DNA of 64,000 bases from Taxillus chinensis (GCA_023512835.1 CM042091.1:20539506-20603505); one strand, 5' to 3'; shown: positions 34,835 through 47,247, counted from the first letter of the stretch. Notes: generated by a model not told the origin, from the sequence alone. Made by a program: numbers and translations.

Positions 34835-36117
34835 TGTTGGATCAAACCCAGAATTTGGATAATGCTGATAAAGCCTTATGTAATTTGATTTGAGATCTCT
34901 TGTGTTTATTTGATCGTTGCAGGAGATATGATATTAATCCGCAGATACACTCGTGAGAGCAAAGCTAAGGACAGGATACATAATCCTGATCCGGACAAGA
35001 GTGAGTGTCGTCAAACACTTGGTAAATAACCAAGTCATCAATACATACGGAATAAGGAACATTCGTACGGACAAAGAACTTAAAGGTATTGATGCGGAAT
35101 AAGGATCTGAGCCTTTATTCGCAAGGAGTAAACAAACTAGATGCGGAGTAAGGAATCCGGACAACTTACTCATACGGAGTAAGGAAGCGCTAGTACGGAG
35201 TAAGCACTCCGATCCCTTAGACTCGCCCGGAGTAAGGAACTTACATACGAAGTAAGGAATTTACATACGGAGTAAGGAACTTATATGTGGAGTAAGGAAG
35301 CACTGATACGGAATAAGTCATCCGACCTTTTAAGACTCGCCCGGAGTAAGGAACTTACATACGGAGTAAGGAATTTACATACGGAGTAAGGAACTTACAT
35401 GCGGAGTAAGGAAGCGCTGGCATGGACTAAGGATTCCAGTACTAAACAGATACGGAGTAAGGTTCCGAGCTTCATTAGCAACGGAGTAAGGAGAATTACA
35501 CCGGACCAAGAAGATACTACTTCAACTCACCGCATTTAATGTTATCAGCTCGTGGCGTCCCGATGTAAGACAAATTTATTGAGAACCTGAAGAATCTTAC
35601 ACGTGGATCATCCGGATATGTGGACACAACCTCAATTGCATTTGGGAACTCACAAATGCACTTATACTCTTCAAACCCAAGATCTTGAGCTCCACAAACC
35701 GCAGCAGTCAAGGTAGAGAGATTACCAAGGAATAGTTAGTGCTGAACGCATTCCGGAACTACAAGTTCCAAGGTTGTCTCTTAGGAATGTTTGTATAAAT
35801 ATTCATATTTGTATATTTGTAAGAAGAAGTGAGATACAGTGTATGAGCCGGAATTAACCCTTTGTATGCACAAGAGCTCAAGGATAAAATCTAGGCTAGT
35901 GTGTGAATCCTTTTGAAAAACAAAGTGTAAGAGAGTTGCTTCTATTTTGTTGTACTTATCTCTTGATAATAAAACAAAATACTTCCACTATCTGGTTATC
36001 TTCCGCAGTGATTCTATCACTTAACTAGATCAGTGCCATGCCTTAAGAGTGTAAAAGAGTTTCGATAAGAGCCTATTCACCCCCCCCCCCCCCGCTTTAG
36101 GCTCCAAGGGACCATCA
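34835..36117 (+). mobile_element. solo LTR, SIRE/Maximus-like family, 1283 bp
   Basis: Begins TGTTGGATCAAACCC and ends CTCCAAGGGACCATCA, with perfect duplications GGTGG (34830-34834 and 36118-36122). It is homologous end to end with 21447-22746. A poly-C run (about 36080-36093) expands the CACCCCCC string near its 3' end. Confidence 0.9.
35040..35490 (+). repeat. degenerate (CGGAGTAAGGAA)n array in the SIRE-like LTR
   Basis: A sister array to 21640-22135. Here a higher-order unit of about 120 bp (CGCCCGGAGTAAGGAACTTACAT...) is repeated near 35225 and 35340. Confidence 0.85.
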
Positions 36118-36290
36118 GGTGGTATAACCAACCTTATTAATAACATATGTGAGGTGGTAAAACCAACCATGTAAATAATCTATAAGAGGTGGTAAAACCA
36201 ACCATGTAAATAATATATATAAAGTGATAAAACCAACCATGATTATAGTATATATGAGATGGTAAAACCAACAATATAGATCTACATAAT
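36118..36290 (-). repeat. ~36-42 bp tandem units (GGTGGTAAAACCAACCATG)
   Basis: Five degenerate units follow the nested LTR and a related one precedes it (about 34788-34834). The SIRE-like LTR therefore inserted into this array; its GGTGG target duplication is part of the unit. Confidence 0.8.
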
Positions 36291-37461
36291 AAGTAACTTC
36301 AAAATTTTAAAATCTTGAGTATTACCTTTTGTAAAACTTCGATGCTTGGTAAGTACCAAAAACGAAAGAGGATTTGAGTAGAGTATTTGGGATGTTAATA
36401 GGGCTTAAGAGAGTATTTGTAGAGGGAATTTCATGATATGGCTTGAGGAAACTTGTGCATTAAGAGGGGAGGCAAAACACTCCTTATATAGGGCAAGGGT
36501 GGTGGTAGGTGGTAGGTGTGGTAGGTGAAACTTTTGTCTTTAATACCTTATTTTCTTCCATAAATTTCTCCATTTCAAATCATTTGATTCTTATCCCATT
36601 ATTATCTACCACGTGGCTCCCTTGTTTCCCCCATTTTTGAATTTTTTGGGATTTGTTTGACTTTGAAGGTTCTTTTGGTCACAAAAGTCACATGGGTGCA
36701 TAACCTACTATTTTGACTATAACTTTCTAGATTCTTCATTAAATTAAATAAGACCAATTGGACTGAATTCCTAACTTAATTATCTACATTTCGAGACCAA
36801 TTTCAAATCTATTTGACTTGTATATCAAAAGTTATTGGTTTTGAAGTGAGACTAGAAATTCTGGGCGTGCTACTAGACCTTTGTGCACTGTTTAAATTGT
36901 TTCTCCTAATGGGCTGATCGAATGAGTCTGAAATTTTAACCAAAGATATGTAACTAACGTTGGAGCACATTGTAAAAATATTAAGTCATTTGGAGCTACA
37001 TAAACAAAGTTATAAATTTTTAAAGATGACTTCCAGAACTGCGCTAGTCTATCCTTTTTAAACATAACTATTGGCCATGGAGTATTAATAAACATTTTGT
37101 ATTTTACAACTCTTAAGAAATTTTGATGTAATAAATTTAAAGTTGTATCTTATTTGATTTAGATTACATGTCAACCAAGAAATTATTTATTTAATATAAT
37201 TAAACAAATGATTGAAAATAATTATATAATTAGGTAAAATAACATAACACCTTATTAGAAAACTTAATAACACACTTATTTTCTTAAATTGTAATTTATT
37301 TATAAAAAGTAAATTTTATGCAATATTTAATTAACATTAATATAATTATCATACACGCTATCAAATAATATTTTCTAAATATATGATCAAAATAGTTTAA
37401 TTATAAACATAAAATAACATAATAAATATTTATTATTTTATTAAAAATCTCGGATCTTACA

Positions 37462-37660
37462 TTCGGACTACGAACTTCGACCTTCGGACTACGGGTCTAT
37501 GGATCTACGAACTACAGATCTACGAACTACGAGTCTATGAACTACGGGTCTATGAACTATGGGTCTACGAACTACGAGTCTACGACCCTTCGACCCTACG
37601 ACCCTAGATCTTCGACCCTTCGATCCAGAACTTCAGATCTTCGTCATTTTGACCCAGTAA
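37462..37660 (-). repeat. LTR-internal minisatellite (CTACGAACTACGGGT / CGACCCTTCGACC)
   Basis: Tandem 10-20 bp units between the nested LTR and the conserved GTTCATCGTCGTTTTT string (37675-37690). It continues on the far side of the nested LTR at about 33740-33788. It is the positional equivalent of 13425-13640. Confidence 0.8.
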
Positions 37661-38172
37661 TTCGCCCAGGGTAATGTTCATCGTCGTTTTTGCCTGTTCT
37701 TTGTCTGGAATCAACCCAGCAACCCCCAGACGCTCACAAACACATATTTTACGCAATAGACTACGATATCTACCTCAAAATGCGTCCAAAATGCCTCTGA
37801 ATTGCACAAATAACACTAGAAATACGCACCAAATTGCTGATTTCCAGAAATCTAGATCTAAATCCAGATTTCCATGGTTGACTTCTCAACCCTCATGAAA
37901 TATGCAGTTAAACCACCCCAGATCATAGAAACACATATCAAAACTGATATAAATCAGTTCTTAACCATAGATCTTATGCTAAACCATTAGACCTAACCCA
38001 AAATTGGATTTTCCCCAAAACCAACTTAGGGTTTATGCTCAATCTCATAAATCATGATAAAATCGTGCATACCAAAGATAGAATCAAGATAAGAAGTTCA
38101 AGGACACCTACCTGGAGTGATTCTTTGAGCTCCACGAACCCCAATCGCTCCAAATCTCCAAGACACTAAGCT

Positions 38173-38177
<5 letters not shown>

Positions 38178-38220
<43 letters not shown>
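38178..38220. repeat. (CT)n microsatellite in LTR
   Basis: About 43 bp of CT, in the same LTR position as the tract at 16458-16522. Confidence 0.95.
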
Positions 38221-38223
<3 letters not shown>

Positions 38224-38635
38224 CGCATAAACGTGATAGCGTAAAGTGAAAGCTCTTTCTTTTTATGCTATTTATATTTTTGCTAGTCATTGACCAATAA
38301 TTGATCTAGTCAATAATTGACCTCCAAGGTCCCGAACTCCAAATTGAGTCAAATTACAGTCAAAACACTCGAAATAACGAGCACAACACTAAGCAGATAT
38401 TATTACACTCAAATGATTGCCCAAACGCAAATTCAACCAATAAACCCCGAAAAGTCAACAATCGGGTCAAATAGGGTCCCGACTCGAAATCGAGCCCAGG
38501 TACAGTCAAAATGCTCACATCGATGATTACACTACCGTCCAGATAGTTGCATTCTCATAGAATGACTATCTCTCAAAACTACCCAAATACGAGTCTTTAC
38601 AAGGTTGGTGAGGCGGTGAAATCTCAGCTTGTTTT

Positions 38636-38682
38636 TGTCATGCCCTTGAATTCCAAGGAACTTGAAACTAGGAATGTGACAT
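38636..38682 (-). repeat. left piece of an old Tekay-like LTR
   Basis: TGTCATGCCCTTGAATTCC... matches the end of the solo LTR at 32455 on. It is cut by the element at 38683-62112, and its continuation lies at 62113-62800. Confidence 0.75.
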
Positions 38683-38783
38683 TGTAAAGACCCGTGTTTG
38701 GGGTTCTGGGAGAGAGCCATGTGATGGAATGCACATCGAGGGATGTGAATATTAGTACGATGACGTATTCGTCGAATAGAGAG
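38683..38783 (+). repeat. 5' LTR remnant, 101 bp
   Basis: Begins TGTAAAGACCCGTGTTTGGG and matches the first 101 bp of the 3' LTR at 99 positions. The match ends abruptly at GAATAGAGAG. Confidence 0.85.
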
Positions 38784-38942
38784 TGAACTGATTTGATGTG
38801 CTATATGTGATGATATGAATAACTATGTGACAGTATAGACATGTGTGACTGTGTGACAGCTTATATATGTGCCATATGTGTGATTGACCCATGTGATGGG
38901 GATGGACTAGAGATTGAGCCTTTGTTTCTTTGTGTAGTGAAA
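38784..38942 (+). other. pre-gag leader of Tekay-like element
   Basis: Joined directly to the LTR remnant. It is rich in TATGTG/GTGTGA strings and has no primer-binding site. Confidence 0.6.
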
Positions 38943-40405
38943 ATGCCTCCGAGGAGAGTGCTGCGTGCGTCTGAGGCAATTGGTGATGAGTCTTCCACCC
39001 ATGTGGGACCAGATGCAGGGCAGTCCGTTGGGGGAAATGAGTTGTTGGCACAGCTTATGGCCCAAGTGGGGGCGTTGAGGGAAAGTATGGGGGACGAGGT
39101 TCGGGAAGCGGTGCGCCGTGAGTTAGCGGCACAGCAAGTGGTTCCACCACCACCCAGAGAGGAGTCCCAGCGTGAGGATAGGGTTCCACGCGAGGCAGTG
39201 GAGACCCGACATGTTGATGAGGATGTGGTCACGAGGTTCCGAAAGGAACAACCGAGTAAATTCCTGGGAGGGGGTGATCCAGTGGCTGCAGAGCACTGGC
39301 TGAGGCATATTGAGCACCTATTCTCCTTTCTCATACCGCGGGAGGAGGATAAGGTGAGATTGGCAGTGAGACAGTTGGAGGGTGAAGCCCTGGAGTGGTG
39401 GCTTAGTGTTGCTGGGAGCCGTGATGTGCAGATGAATCCGTGGGATGAGTTCCTTCAGTTATTTCATGATCGGTTCTTCCCCGAGTCCAGAGGTGGCAGA
39501 AGAGGGAAGAGTTTGCCGGTCTGAAGCAGGGGTCGAGGACAGTGTCAGAGTATGAGCGGGAGTTCAGGAACCTGAGTAGGTTTGCTCCAGAGACTGTAGC
39601 CCAGGATGACTTAAAGGCCCATAAGTTTACCTTGGGTTTGAGGCCTACCCTCAAATAGAGAGTTGAGGCATTCCATCTGAGGACATATTCAGAGACAGTG
39701 GAGACGGCCCGTATTGTTGAGAGGGATCTCGACGAGGGGAGACAGGCCCATCAGGGACGACATCTCCAGAGTGGATTTGATTCCAAGAGGCCCAAGATAG
39801 AGTTTGGGAGCAGCTCTAGAGAGAGGGGTCAGGCTCCAGTGGTGCCAGCAAGGTCCCACCTTAGTGGGAGACAGGGGGGTTCGACGGGTGGTCCACTAGG
39901 AGGTTGTTTGTGTTGTGGGGATCCAGGACACTGGAAATGGGAGTGTCCCCGGAGACATTTTACATGCCGCACTTGTGGGCGAGAGGGGCACTTAAGCAGA
40001 GTGTGCCGTAGCAGAGGTAGTACGAGCGGTGCTGGAGGGGTAGCACAGAGTGTCCGAGGTGACACCCAGTTTAGAGCTCTAAGGGAGAGACCAGCCCATC
40101 ATTGGCAGGGTGGTCAGGCAGGTTCTAGTCAGTCTAGACCTCAGGGGAGGCCAGAGAGGCAGCCACATGGAGGTGAAGGGGTCCAGAGTGGGATCCGTAC
40201 AGAGGAGAGAGAACAGAGGAGCGAGGCTACTGGTAATGCAGCTCAGGGCAAAGTGTTTGCCTTGACCACGACACCGCAGGAGGAGGCAGAGGTTCCATCC
40301 TCAACTACCGAGGGCGGGGCAAGACCTTCAGTTGTACGAGGTACGATTTTGATTTCTCGCACACTTGTATCTGTTTTATTTGATACAGGTGCATCGTGTT
40401 CCTTT
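38943..40405 (+). pseudogene. gag and start of protease of Tekay-like element
   Basis: ATG at 38943 gives MPPRRVLRASEAIGDESS. The gag domain runs about 39225-39640 with VAAEHWLRHIEHLF and ALEWWLSVAGSR. A frame change near 39490 and a TAG at about 39657 break it. Two intact zinc knuckles follow, C-LC-C-GDPG-H-WKWE-C and C-RT-C-GREG-H-LSRV-C (about 39907-40010). The protease opens with LFDTGASCSF and is cut at 40405 by the solo LTR, resuming at 42989. An in-frame ATG 34 codons upstream is less likely because MPPRR is the family start. Confidence 0.88.
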
Positions 40406-42983
40406 TGTAACGCCCCCAAATCTGGACTTCCAGACCGGGTGCGTTAGATAAATAAAATATTACAATTATATGAATAGTAATCTATTACTCAACATAAATT
40501 CGATGGTTTATTTATTACATCAAGACTCATCACAAGATCTCTAAGGTTTAGCGTTTAGAGACTAGGTGTTGATAACCCATTATAGTTTTACATGACATAA
40601 ATACTACATGCATAATCTTCTTATGATTTTATTCCAAGCACTCTGGACACCATTATCCTAGCATCCTTGCTTTCTCCTAGTTCCCTGGGGTTTGAAACAA
40701 AACATGAAAGGAAATGAGCTCAAATAGCCCAGTAAGGTTAAAAGTAAGGGATAATATATGGAAAAATAAACTCATAAAATAAGCATTCTACTCATCTAGG
40801 TTCACCACCTAGATATCTTGCATAACTTGTTATCAACTGGATTGACACTCTCCAGGTGATGTTCTTTACCCAATGCATTGGAGGTCTTTCTGGAACCACC
40901 CATAAACATATTGCCAAATATAAAACATATCTTCACAAACTTTCAAACAATCAAATCAATGGTAAATTTCAACGTAAAGGAAGATCTTGCAATAATAGCC
41001 CCGATAAGTAAAAGGGGTATTCACCATTCAATAAATTAGATTACCAAGTTTCCAAGAAGTGCCAAAGAAAGTTAATTCTTCTTAAAATAATATTATAAGA
41101 AAAAAAAATCTTGAGATATAAATATAGAGAAGAAATAGAAAATGAATTTCCACGTCGGAGATCATGGTAAGGAAAGAAGAGGGGATCCTTACTATCTTTT
41201 TGTCTTCCGCGTTTATAAACCTTGAAACAAAATTTAAAAGTTAATATTTTAGTTTGAATAATAATAGTATATTCATAAATAATATATTGAGAGACATATA
41301 TAAGTATATTATGGTGGAAAAACTTCTCATGATAATAATAATAATCTATACGTATACATATACATATATAATATACGTATATACTATACAATATACATAT
41401 ATATATTGAGGGGCAAAGCCATCCATAATATATATATGTATGAGGAGACTTAGCCTTCCATGGAATAATAATAATCTATATACTCATATATACATATCAT
41501 ATACATATATATATTGAGGGGCAAAGCCATCCATAATATATATGTATGAGGAGGCTTAGCCTTCCATGGAATAATAATAATTTATATATATACATATACG
41601 TATTGTTTAATAAATATACATATATATATTGAGGGGCAAAGCCATCCATAATATATATATGTATGAGGAGGAAGAACATGATTAATATATGCTTGAAATA
41701 TTTACCTCTTGGAACTTCCAACAAGTGAGAGGAAGATTGAGAGAAGAGAAGGCTTGGAGGGCTATTGGGGTGTTAATAGAACTTTTTGGGAAGTATTTGG
41801 AGGAGATTTTTGTGGCTTATTTGAATGGAAAGAGTGCTTAAGAAGGGAAGTGAGGCAAGGGAAGTGAGGCATGCTATTTATAGGTAAGGTGGTAAGTGTA
41901 ATAGTGTGAAAAATAGTGTACGAATTTGACTTTGGCATTAAATTAAATTATTTAAAATATATATAATACTTTATTTTCCTCATATTATCTCTTATTAAAA
42001 ACGTGGTTATCTCCTCCTACCATTTAAAAATGTTTTAAGACTTTTAAACCTAGAAGGTTCCTTTGGCATCAAAAGTCCACATTGGTGTACTCCCTACTAA
42101 TTCAATTATAACGTTTTTAATTTTGTAGTTTTTGATAAATGGCCAATTGTATTGCATTAGTAACTCAAATATCTACAAATGGGTACCAATTTTATAATTT
42201 TCACATGTGTATAACAAAAGTTATTGAATTTTAAAGTCATACTAAAATGTTTACCCGTTCACACTGAACCTATGTGTAGTATTTTAACTTCTGGAATTGA
42301 TTGGATTCATATTAAATTCTGAAATTTTTACACATTTTAGATAAGTTATAAAGGAACAAATGGGCTTTGGTTTCATGTCAATTGGATCTGTATAACTCAA
42401 GTTATGAATTTTTGAATGGGACCTCCAGAATCTGCCTTATTCAAATTTTTGGGTCTTACCTATGTTTCATACTTTTGGTAAAGTTAAGGCTTGTAATACT
42501 TACTTACCCATAGTAATTTGGTTTAAGAAACTAAATGACATAATATATAGCATCTAAACTTTTTATGACGTATAAGAAATTATTTTATTTTTATAACGTA
42601 TTTAATATTAACGCGGATAAAATAATATAATTGCGTAATCAATAAATAATAAAGTAAGATAACATTATATTCCATGACTTCTTACTTTATAAACTTATAA
42701 AGTATAATATTATAAAACATTATTACATACACATACCTATTTATAACAATTCAAACGGATACTATTCATAACGGTTAGTTACTTATTCCAACGGTTAGTT
42801 ACTATTCTAACTGCTAGTTACTATTCTAACGGCTACTTACTAGTCACATGCTACTTGAATGACTATATTGGGTACTTATTTTTATTTTGATAATATTTAA
42901 AATATTCTTTCTAACTATTTTTTAGTAATGACATTATTATTATTACTATTTAAGGAAGGGCTTAAATTTTTGCGGGTCTTACA
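40406..42983 (-). mobile_element. solo LTR, second gypsy-like family, 2578 bp
   Basis: Plus-strand ends are TGTAACGCCCCCAAAT and GCGGGTCTTACA, with a perfect CCTTT duplication (40401-40405 and 42984-42988). It belongs with 33789-37461. It disrupts the host element's protease directly after DTGASCSF. A CTATAAATAG string near 41875-41886 (minus strand) is a candidate TATA box. Confidence 0.92.
41404..41690. repeat. three ~110-117 bp tandem units
   Basis: ATTGAGGGGCAAAGCCATCC recurs at about 41405, 41513 and 41631, each time followed by TATGTATGAGGAG. (AT)-rich spacers vary in length. Confidence 0.85.
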
Positions 42984-42988
42984 CCTTT

Positions 42989-45900
42989 GTTGCTGAATTT
43001 GTAGTGAATAGCCTTGGCTTAGAGAGTGGTGCAGTTGAGAGGCCACTATCTATTGAATCACCAGTGGGTGGTATCTACGAGGTGCGACAGGTGAGTCGCC
43101 AGTGTATTCTCACCGTGGGTGATGTAGAGGCTTCATTTGACTTATATGTCATGCCTTTGAGGGCATTTGATTTGATTTTGGGCATGGATTGGTTGAGAAC
43201 CTTCCAAGCTACTATTGATTGTTATAGACGGCGGGTATCTTTTGTGTCACCAACAGGGCTTCCTTGCACCTTGTTGGGTGAATGGGATCGTGAGGCGAGT
43301 CGAGCTGGACCGATGGTGGAGCAGTGGGGCGCCATTACTTATAGATTTGCAGCACTCACATTTGCCGAGGGAAATGTAGAGAAGATAGTATGGCCAGTGG
43401 TCGTGGACCAGTTCCAGGATGTGTTTCCAGAGGAGTTGTGGAGTCTACCACCTGAGAGGGGTATAAAGTTTTGCATTGAGTTGTTACCGGGGGTAGGGCC
43501 TATCTCGCAGGTGGCCTATCGGATGGGGCCTGCAGAGTTAAGAGAGCTGCAGAAATAACTAGAGGAACTGGAGGGCAAGAGATTTATTCGACGGAGTACT
43601 TCGCCTTGGGGTGCTCCAGTACTTTTTGCCAAGAAAGCAGACGGGACGCTGCGGTTGTGCATTGATTACAGAAAACTAAACCAAGTAACGGTAAAGAACA
43701 AATACCCATTGCCTCGAATAGATGATTTGTTTGATCAGTTGAGCGGGGCTCGGTGGTTTTCAAAGATAGATTTGAGATCAGGATATCATCAGTTGAGAGT
43801 CAAAAAGGAGGATATCCCCAAGACTGCTTTTCGGTGTCAATATGGGCATTATGAGTGGCTGGTGATGCCTTTTGGGCTCACTAATGCACCTGCGGTATTT
43901 ATGCAGTTAATGAACCAGGTGTTTGCTCCTTACTTGGATTTCTTTGTGGTGGTATTCATTGATGACATCCTTGTGTACTCCAAGACCAGATTGGAGCATG
44001 AGGAACATTTGGCTATAGCTTTGCAGACATTGAGGGAGCATCAGCTGTATGCTAAGTTCAGTAAGTGTGACTTTTGGATGCAGGAAGTGCATTTCCTTGG
44101 CCATGTGGTATCAGTTGGAGGAGTCCGAGTGGACCCAGCTAAGATTGAGGCAGTGTCATCGTGGAGGAGGCCAGTGAATGTGTTTGAGATTAGGAGCTTT
44201 TTAGGCTTGGCAGGGTATTATCGGCGCTTTGTAGAGGGGTTCTCCCGTTTGTCAGCACCTTTGACAGCATTGACTCGGAAGGGGGTCAAATTTGAGTGGA
44301 CTGACAAGTGCCAGCAGGCTTTTGAGACTTTGAAAGCCCAGTTGACCACTGTGCCAGTGTTGAGGTTACCACGAGAGGGGGTGCCTTATGAGGTATATTG
44401 TGATGCGTCTAGAGTAGGCCTAGGGTGTGTGCTGATGCAAGAGCGCAATGTGATTGCGTATGGTTCAAGGCAGTTGAAACCTCATGAATTGAACTACCCC
44501 ACGCATGATTTAGAGTTGGCGGCGGTGATCTTCGCCTTAAAAAGTTGGCAACATTATCTTTTGGGGGACGGGTTTGTGGTGTATACAGACCATCGGAGTC
44601 TTCAGTATATCTTTACCCAGAAGGATTTGAACCTAAGGCAGCGTCGATGGATAGAGTATCTATAGACGTTTGATTTTACCCTTGCATATACCCCTGGTAA
44701 GGGGAATGTGGTGGCAGATGCTCTGAGTAGGAAGAGCAAGGCCGAGGTGGCTATGAGAGAGTGGAAACTGATGGAGCAGTTGGCTATATTGCAGCTCCAG
44801 CCTAGTACCTCTGAGAGAGGAATGGTTTTGAGCCCTATTGTTGTGGTGCCTGAGTTATATCAGCGAGTCCAAGAGGGACAATTGGGGGATAATGAGTGCG
44901 AGGCACTCCGTGCAAGGATTTTAGCTAGGGAACTAGCAGGAGATTGGGCCGAGGGTCCTGAGCATGAGTTGACCTTTCAGGGGCGTCTGATTGTTGCGTC
45001 TCCTCTTCGTAGGGATGTGATAAGGGAGTTCCATCAGTCTAGAGTTGCTGTTCGTCCAGGAGGCACCAAGATGTACCATTCTCTTCGGAGACATTTTTGG
45101 TGGCCTAGGATGAAGAGGGATGTGGCAGAGTTTGTTTCTGCATGCCTTACCTGCCAATAAGTAAAGGCGGAGCACCAGCGTCCAGCGGGTATGTTGCAGC
45201 CCTTGGCAGTGGCAGAGTGGAAATGGGATCACATTACGATGGATTTCGTGACAGGACTTCCACTTACCTCGGGGAGGAAGGACATGATTTGGGTTATTGT
45301 GGATCGGCTGACGAAATCAGCCCATTTCCTAGCTACAAGGGAGCGGGATCTATTGGGGCTTTGAGCCAGCTGTATATCAGTGAGATCGTGAGGTTGCATG
45401 GGGTGCCCTCATCTATTGTATCGGATAGGGATGCGAGGTTTACATCCCGCTTTTGGGCAGGTTTGCAGGAGGCTTTGGGGACAAAGCTGAACTTGAGTAC
45501 AACTTTTCATCCTGAGACGGATGGTCAGTCTGAGAGGACGATCTAGACCTTGGAGGATATGCTGCGAGCATGTGTGTTGGATTTTGGGGGTTCGTGGGCC
45601 ACTCACCTACCATTGGTGGAGTTTGCTTACAACAACAGATATCAGGTGTCCATTGGGATGGCACCATTTGAGGCATTGTATGGGAGGCCTTGTCGGTCTC
45701 CATTGTGTTGGACCGAGGTGGGCGAGGCCGCTCTCTTGGGACCACAGCTGGTCCAGGAGGCCACCGAGAAGGTGAAAATGATTCGTCAGCGTCTTTTGAC
45801 AGCCCGGAGTAAGCAGAAATCCTATGCGGATCAGAGGCGGGGGCCTTTAGAGTTTTCAGTGGGCGATCATGTATTCCTCCGTGTGTCCCCGAGGAAAGGA

Positions 45901-46290
45901 CATCGACGGTTTGGGAAGGGTTCCAAACTATCGCCGAGATTTATTGGCCCTTTTGAGATTCTGGACCGAGTTGGTCCTATGGCGTATCGATTGGCTCTTC
46001 CGCCACGATTGAGCAGGGTGCACAATGTGTTCCACGTGTCGCAGTTACGCAAATATCATCCAGACCCAGCTCATGTGATCGATTGGGGTGATCTAGATAT
46101 TGCTGATGATATCTCTGTTGTTGAGGTTCCTATTCGGGTCGTGGACGGGCGGGAAAAGCTTTTGCGAGGCAAAGCTATCCCTTTGGTTCGTGTCTTGTGG
46201 AGACACCGTGGCATGGAGGAGGAGACATGGGAACGCGAGGCGGAGATATGGGAGCATTACCCTGAGTTGTTCGAGGACGAACAATCTTGA
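42989..46290 (+). pseudogene. pol (PR-RT-RH-INT-chromodomain) of Tekay-like element
   Basis: After the solo LTR the protease continues (LILGMDWLRTF near 43175). RT has MGPAELRELQK, a TAA at 43556, [13 protein letters not shown], then FIDD near 43957. RNase H has [10 protein letters not shown] and [15 protein letters not shown] at about 44663 interrupts the RNase H end. The integrase zinc motif is at about 45027-45157, followed by TAA at 45158. Core motifs [16 protein letters not shown] and TDGQSERT follow, with a frame loss near 45360 and a TAG at 45544. The last frame (45550-46290) holds the integrase C-terminus and a chromodomain-like tail ending ELFEDEQS. The stops mostly fit glutamine codons turned to stop. 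Confidence 0.9.
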
Positions 46291-46880
46291 GGAAGGGAGG
46301 TGGCGAAAGCCTTATATGGTATGTGCTCTGTCTTATGTGACGTGGTATTATGCACATATGAGATATGTGGGTTCGTGTTTCTTATGTGTATGGTGTGTTT
46401 CTTGGGTTTGTATTTTCGTGTTTATTAGGTGTATGATGTGCTTCGTGTGTTTATTGTTTATTGTTTATGTGTTATTCTTGCGTTCGTTTAGGTGGGTTTG
46501 TGCACATGTGAGATATGCCGTTATTTTGTGTTTTGTTTGGTTTCACATATGTGATATGTGAATGAGGTGATATATGATATGTGATATGAGGTGATATGTG
46601 ATATGTGGTTTTGTGGTGTTGAATATGGCTTTGTGGTGTTGAATCTATGTGATCTATTTGGTTAAACATGTATTGGATAGGTAAGTGTCTTTGTGAGTTG
46701 TGACTTTCTTGTGGGGTTGTTTGTGCCTGTTTCGGCTTGTTGTGAGCTGTGAGCTGGGTGGCATGTTTGTGAGTGAGTTTGACTTTTGCGATGGATTTGT
46801 TGAGTTTGAGTGTAACTTTGTGTTGTTGTTTGGCTCTTGTGTTTCTTTTCGGGGACGAAAAGCTTTTAAGGGGGAGAGGA
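46291..46880 (+). other. 3' untranslated region and polypurine tract
   Basis: TATGTG-rich noncoding sequence ending in AAGGGGGAGAGGA just before the LTR at 46881. Low-complexity GATATGTGATATGAGGTG runs lie at 46560-46610. Confidence 0.7.
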
Positions 46881-47247
46881 TGTAAGGACCCGTGTTTGGG
46901 GTTCTGGGAGAGAGCCATGTGATGGAATGCACATCGAGGGATGTGAATATTAGTACGACGACGTATTCGTCGAATAGAGAGTTTTGATAGTAATTGGGCT
47001 CGATTTGGAGTCGGGACCCTGTGAGGGTAATTTTGATATTTTAATGAATTAAATGTGGGAAAGTATAAATAGGGCAGTGAAGAACTCAAAGTCTTACGTG
47101 CTTGCCTTTCTAGAGAGAGAAAGATAAGAGGAGAGAGAAAGAGAAGGGGGAAAAGAGGAATTGACGATCCGGAGCTCAAATCGGCCAAAGTCGAGGTAGG
47201 GATTCGTTATTCTCACTCTTATTTGTTGATTCTACTTGCTAGAGTAG
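46881..47247 (+). repeat. 3' LTR of Tekay-like element, first part
   Basis: TGTAAGGACCCGTGTTTGGG..., cut at 47247 by the Athila-type element. TATAAAT at 47064-47070 is the candidate TATA box. The LTR resumes at 60572. Confidence 0.85.

Larger units (their letters stand above)
33789..37461 (-). mobile_element. solo LTR, second gypsy-like family, with nested SIRE-like LTR
   Basis: On the minus strand it begins TGTAAGATCCGAG and ends TTTGGGGGCGTTACA. The ends match the solo LTR at 40406-42983 (TGTAACGCCCCCAAAT... on the plus strand). Flanks TTTGG and TTCGG are a one-mismatch 5-bp duplication. Without the inner insertion it is about 2.39 kb. A TATA-like CTATATAAGG lies near 36480-36490 on the minus strand. 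Confidence 0.85.
32455..38601 (-). mobile_element. solo LTR, Tekay-like family, split by nested solo LTRs
   Basis: Read on the minus strand it starts TGTAAAGACTCGTATTTGGG (ending at 38601) and ends GGGGGCGTGACA (at 32455). Flanks AGGCT (32450-32454) and AGGTT (38602-38606) are a near-perfect 5-bp duplication. It aligns across its length with the 3' LTR at 12649-14880. No coding interior remains, so it is a solo LTR. A second solo LTR (33789-37461) is nested in its minisatellite. Proline-rich open frames around 32909-33285 are LTR sequence, not genes. Confidence 0.85.

Noticed and set aside
38841..38942. Upstream ATG adding 34 codons to the Tekay-like gag
   Set aside because: The added residues are cysteine-rich leader sequence, and MPPRR at 38943 is the recognisable gag start.
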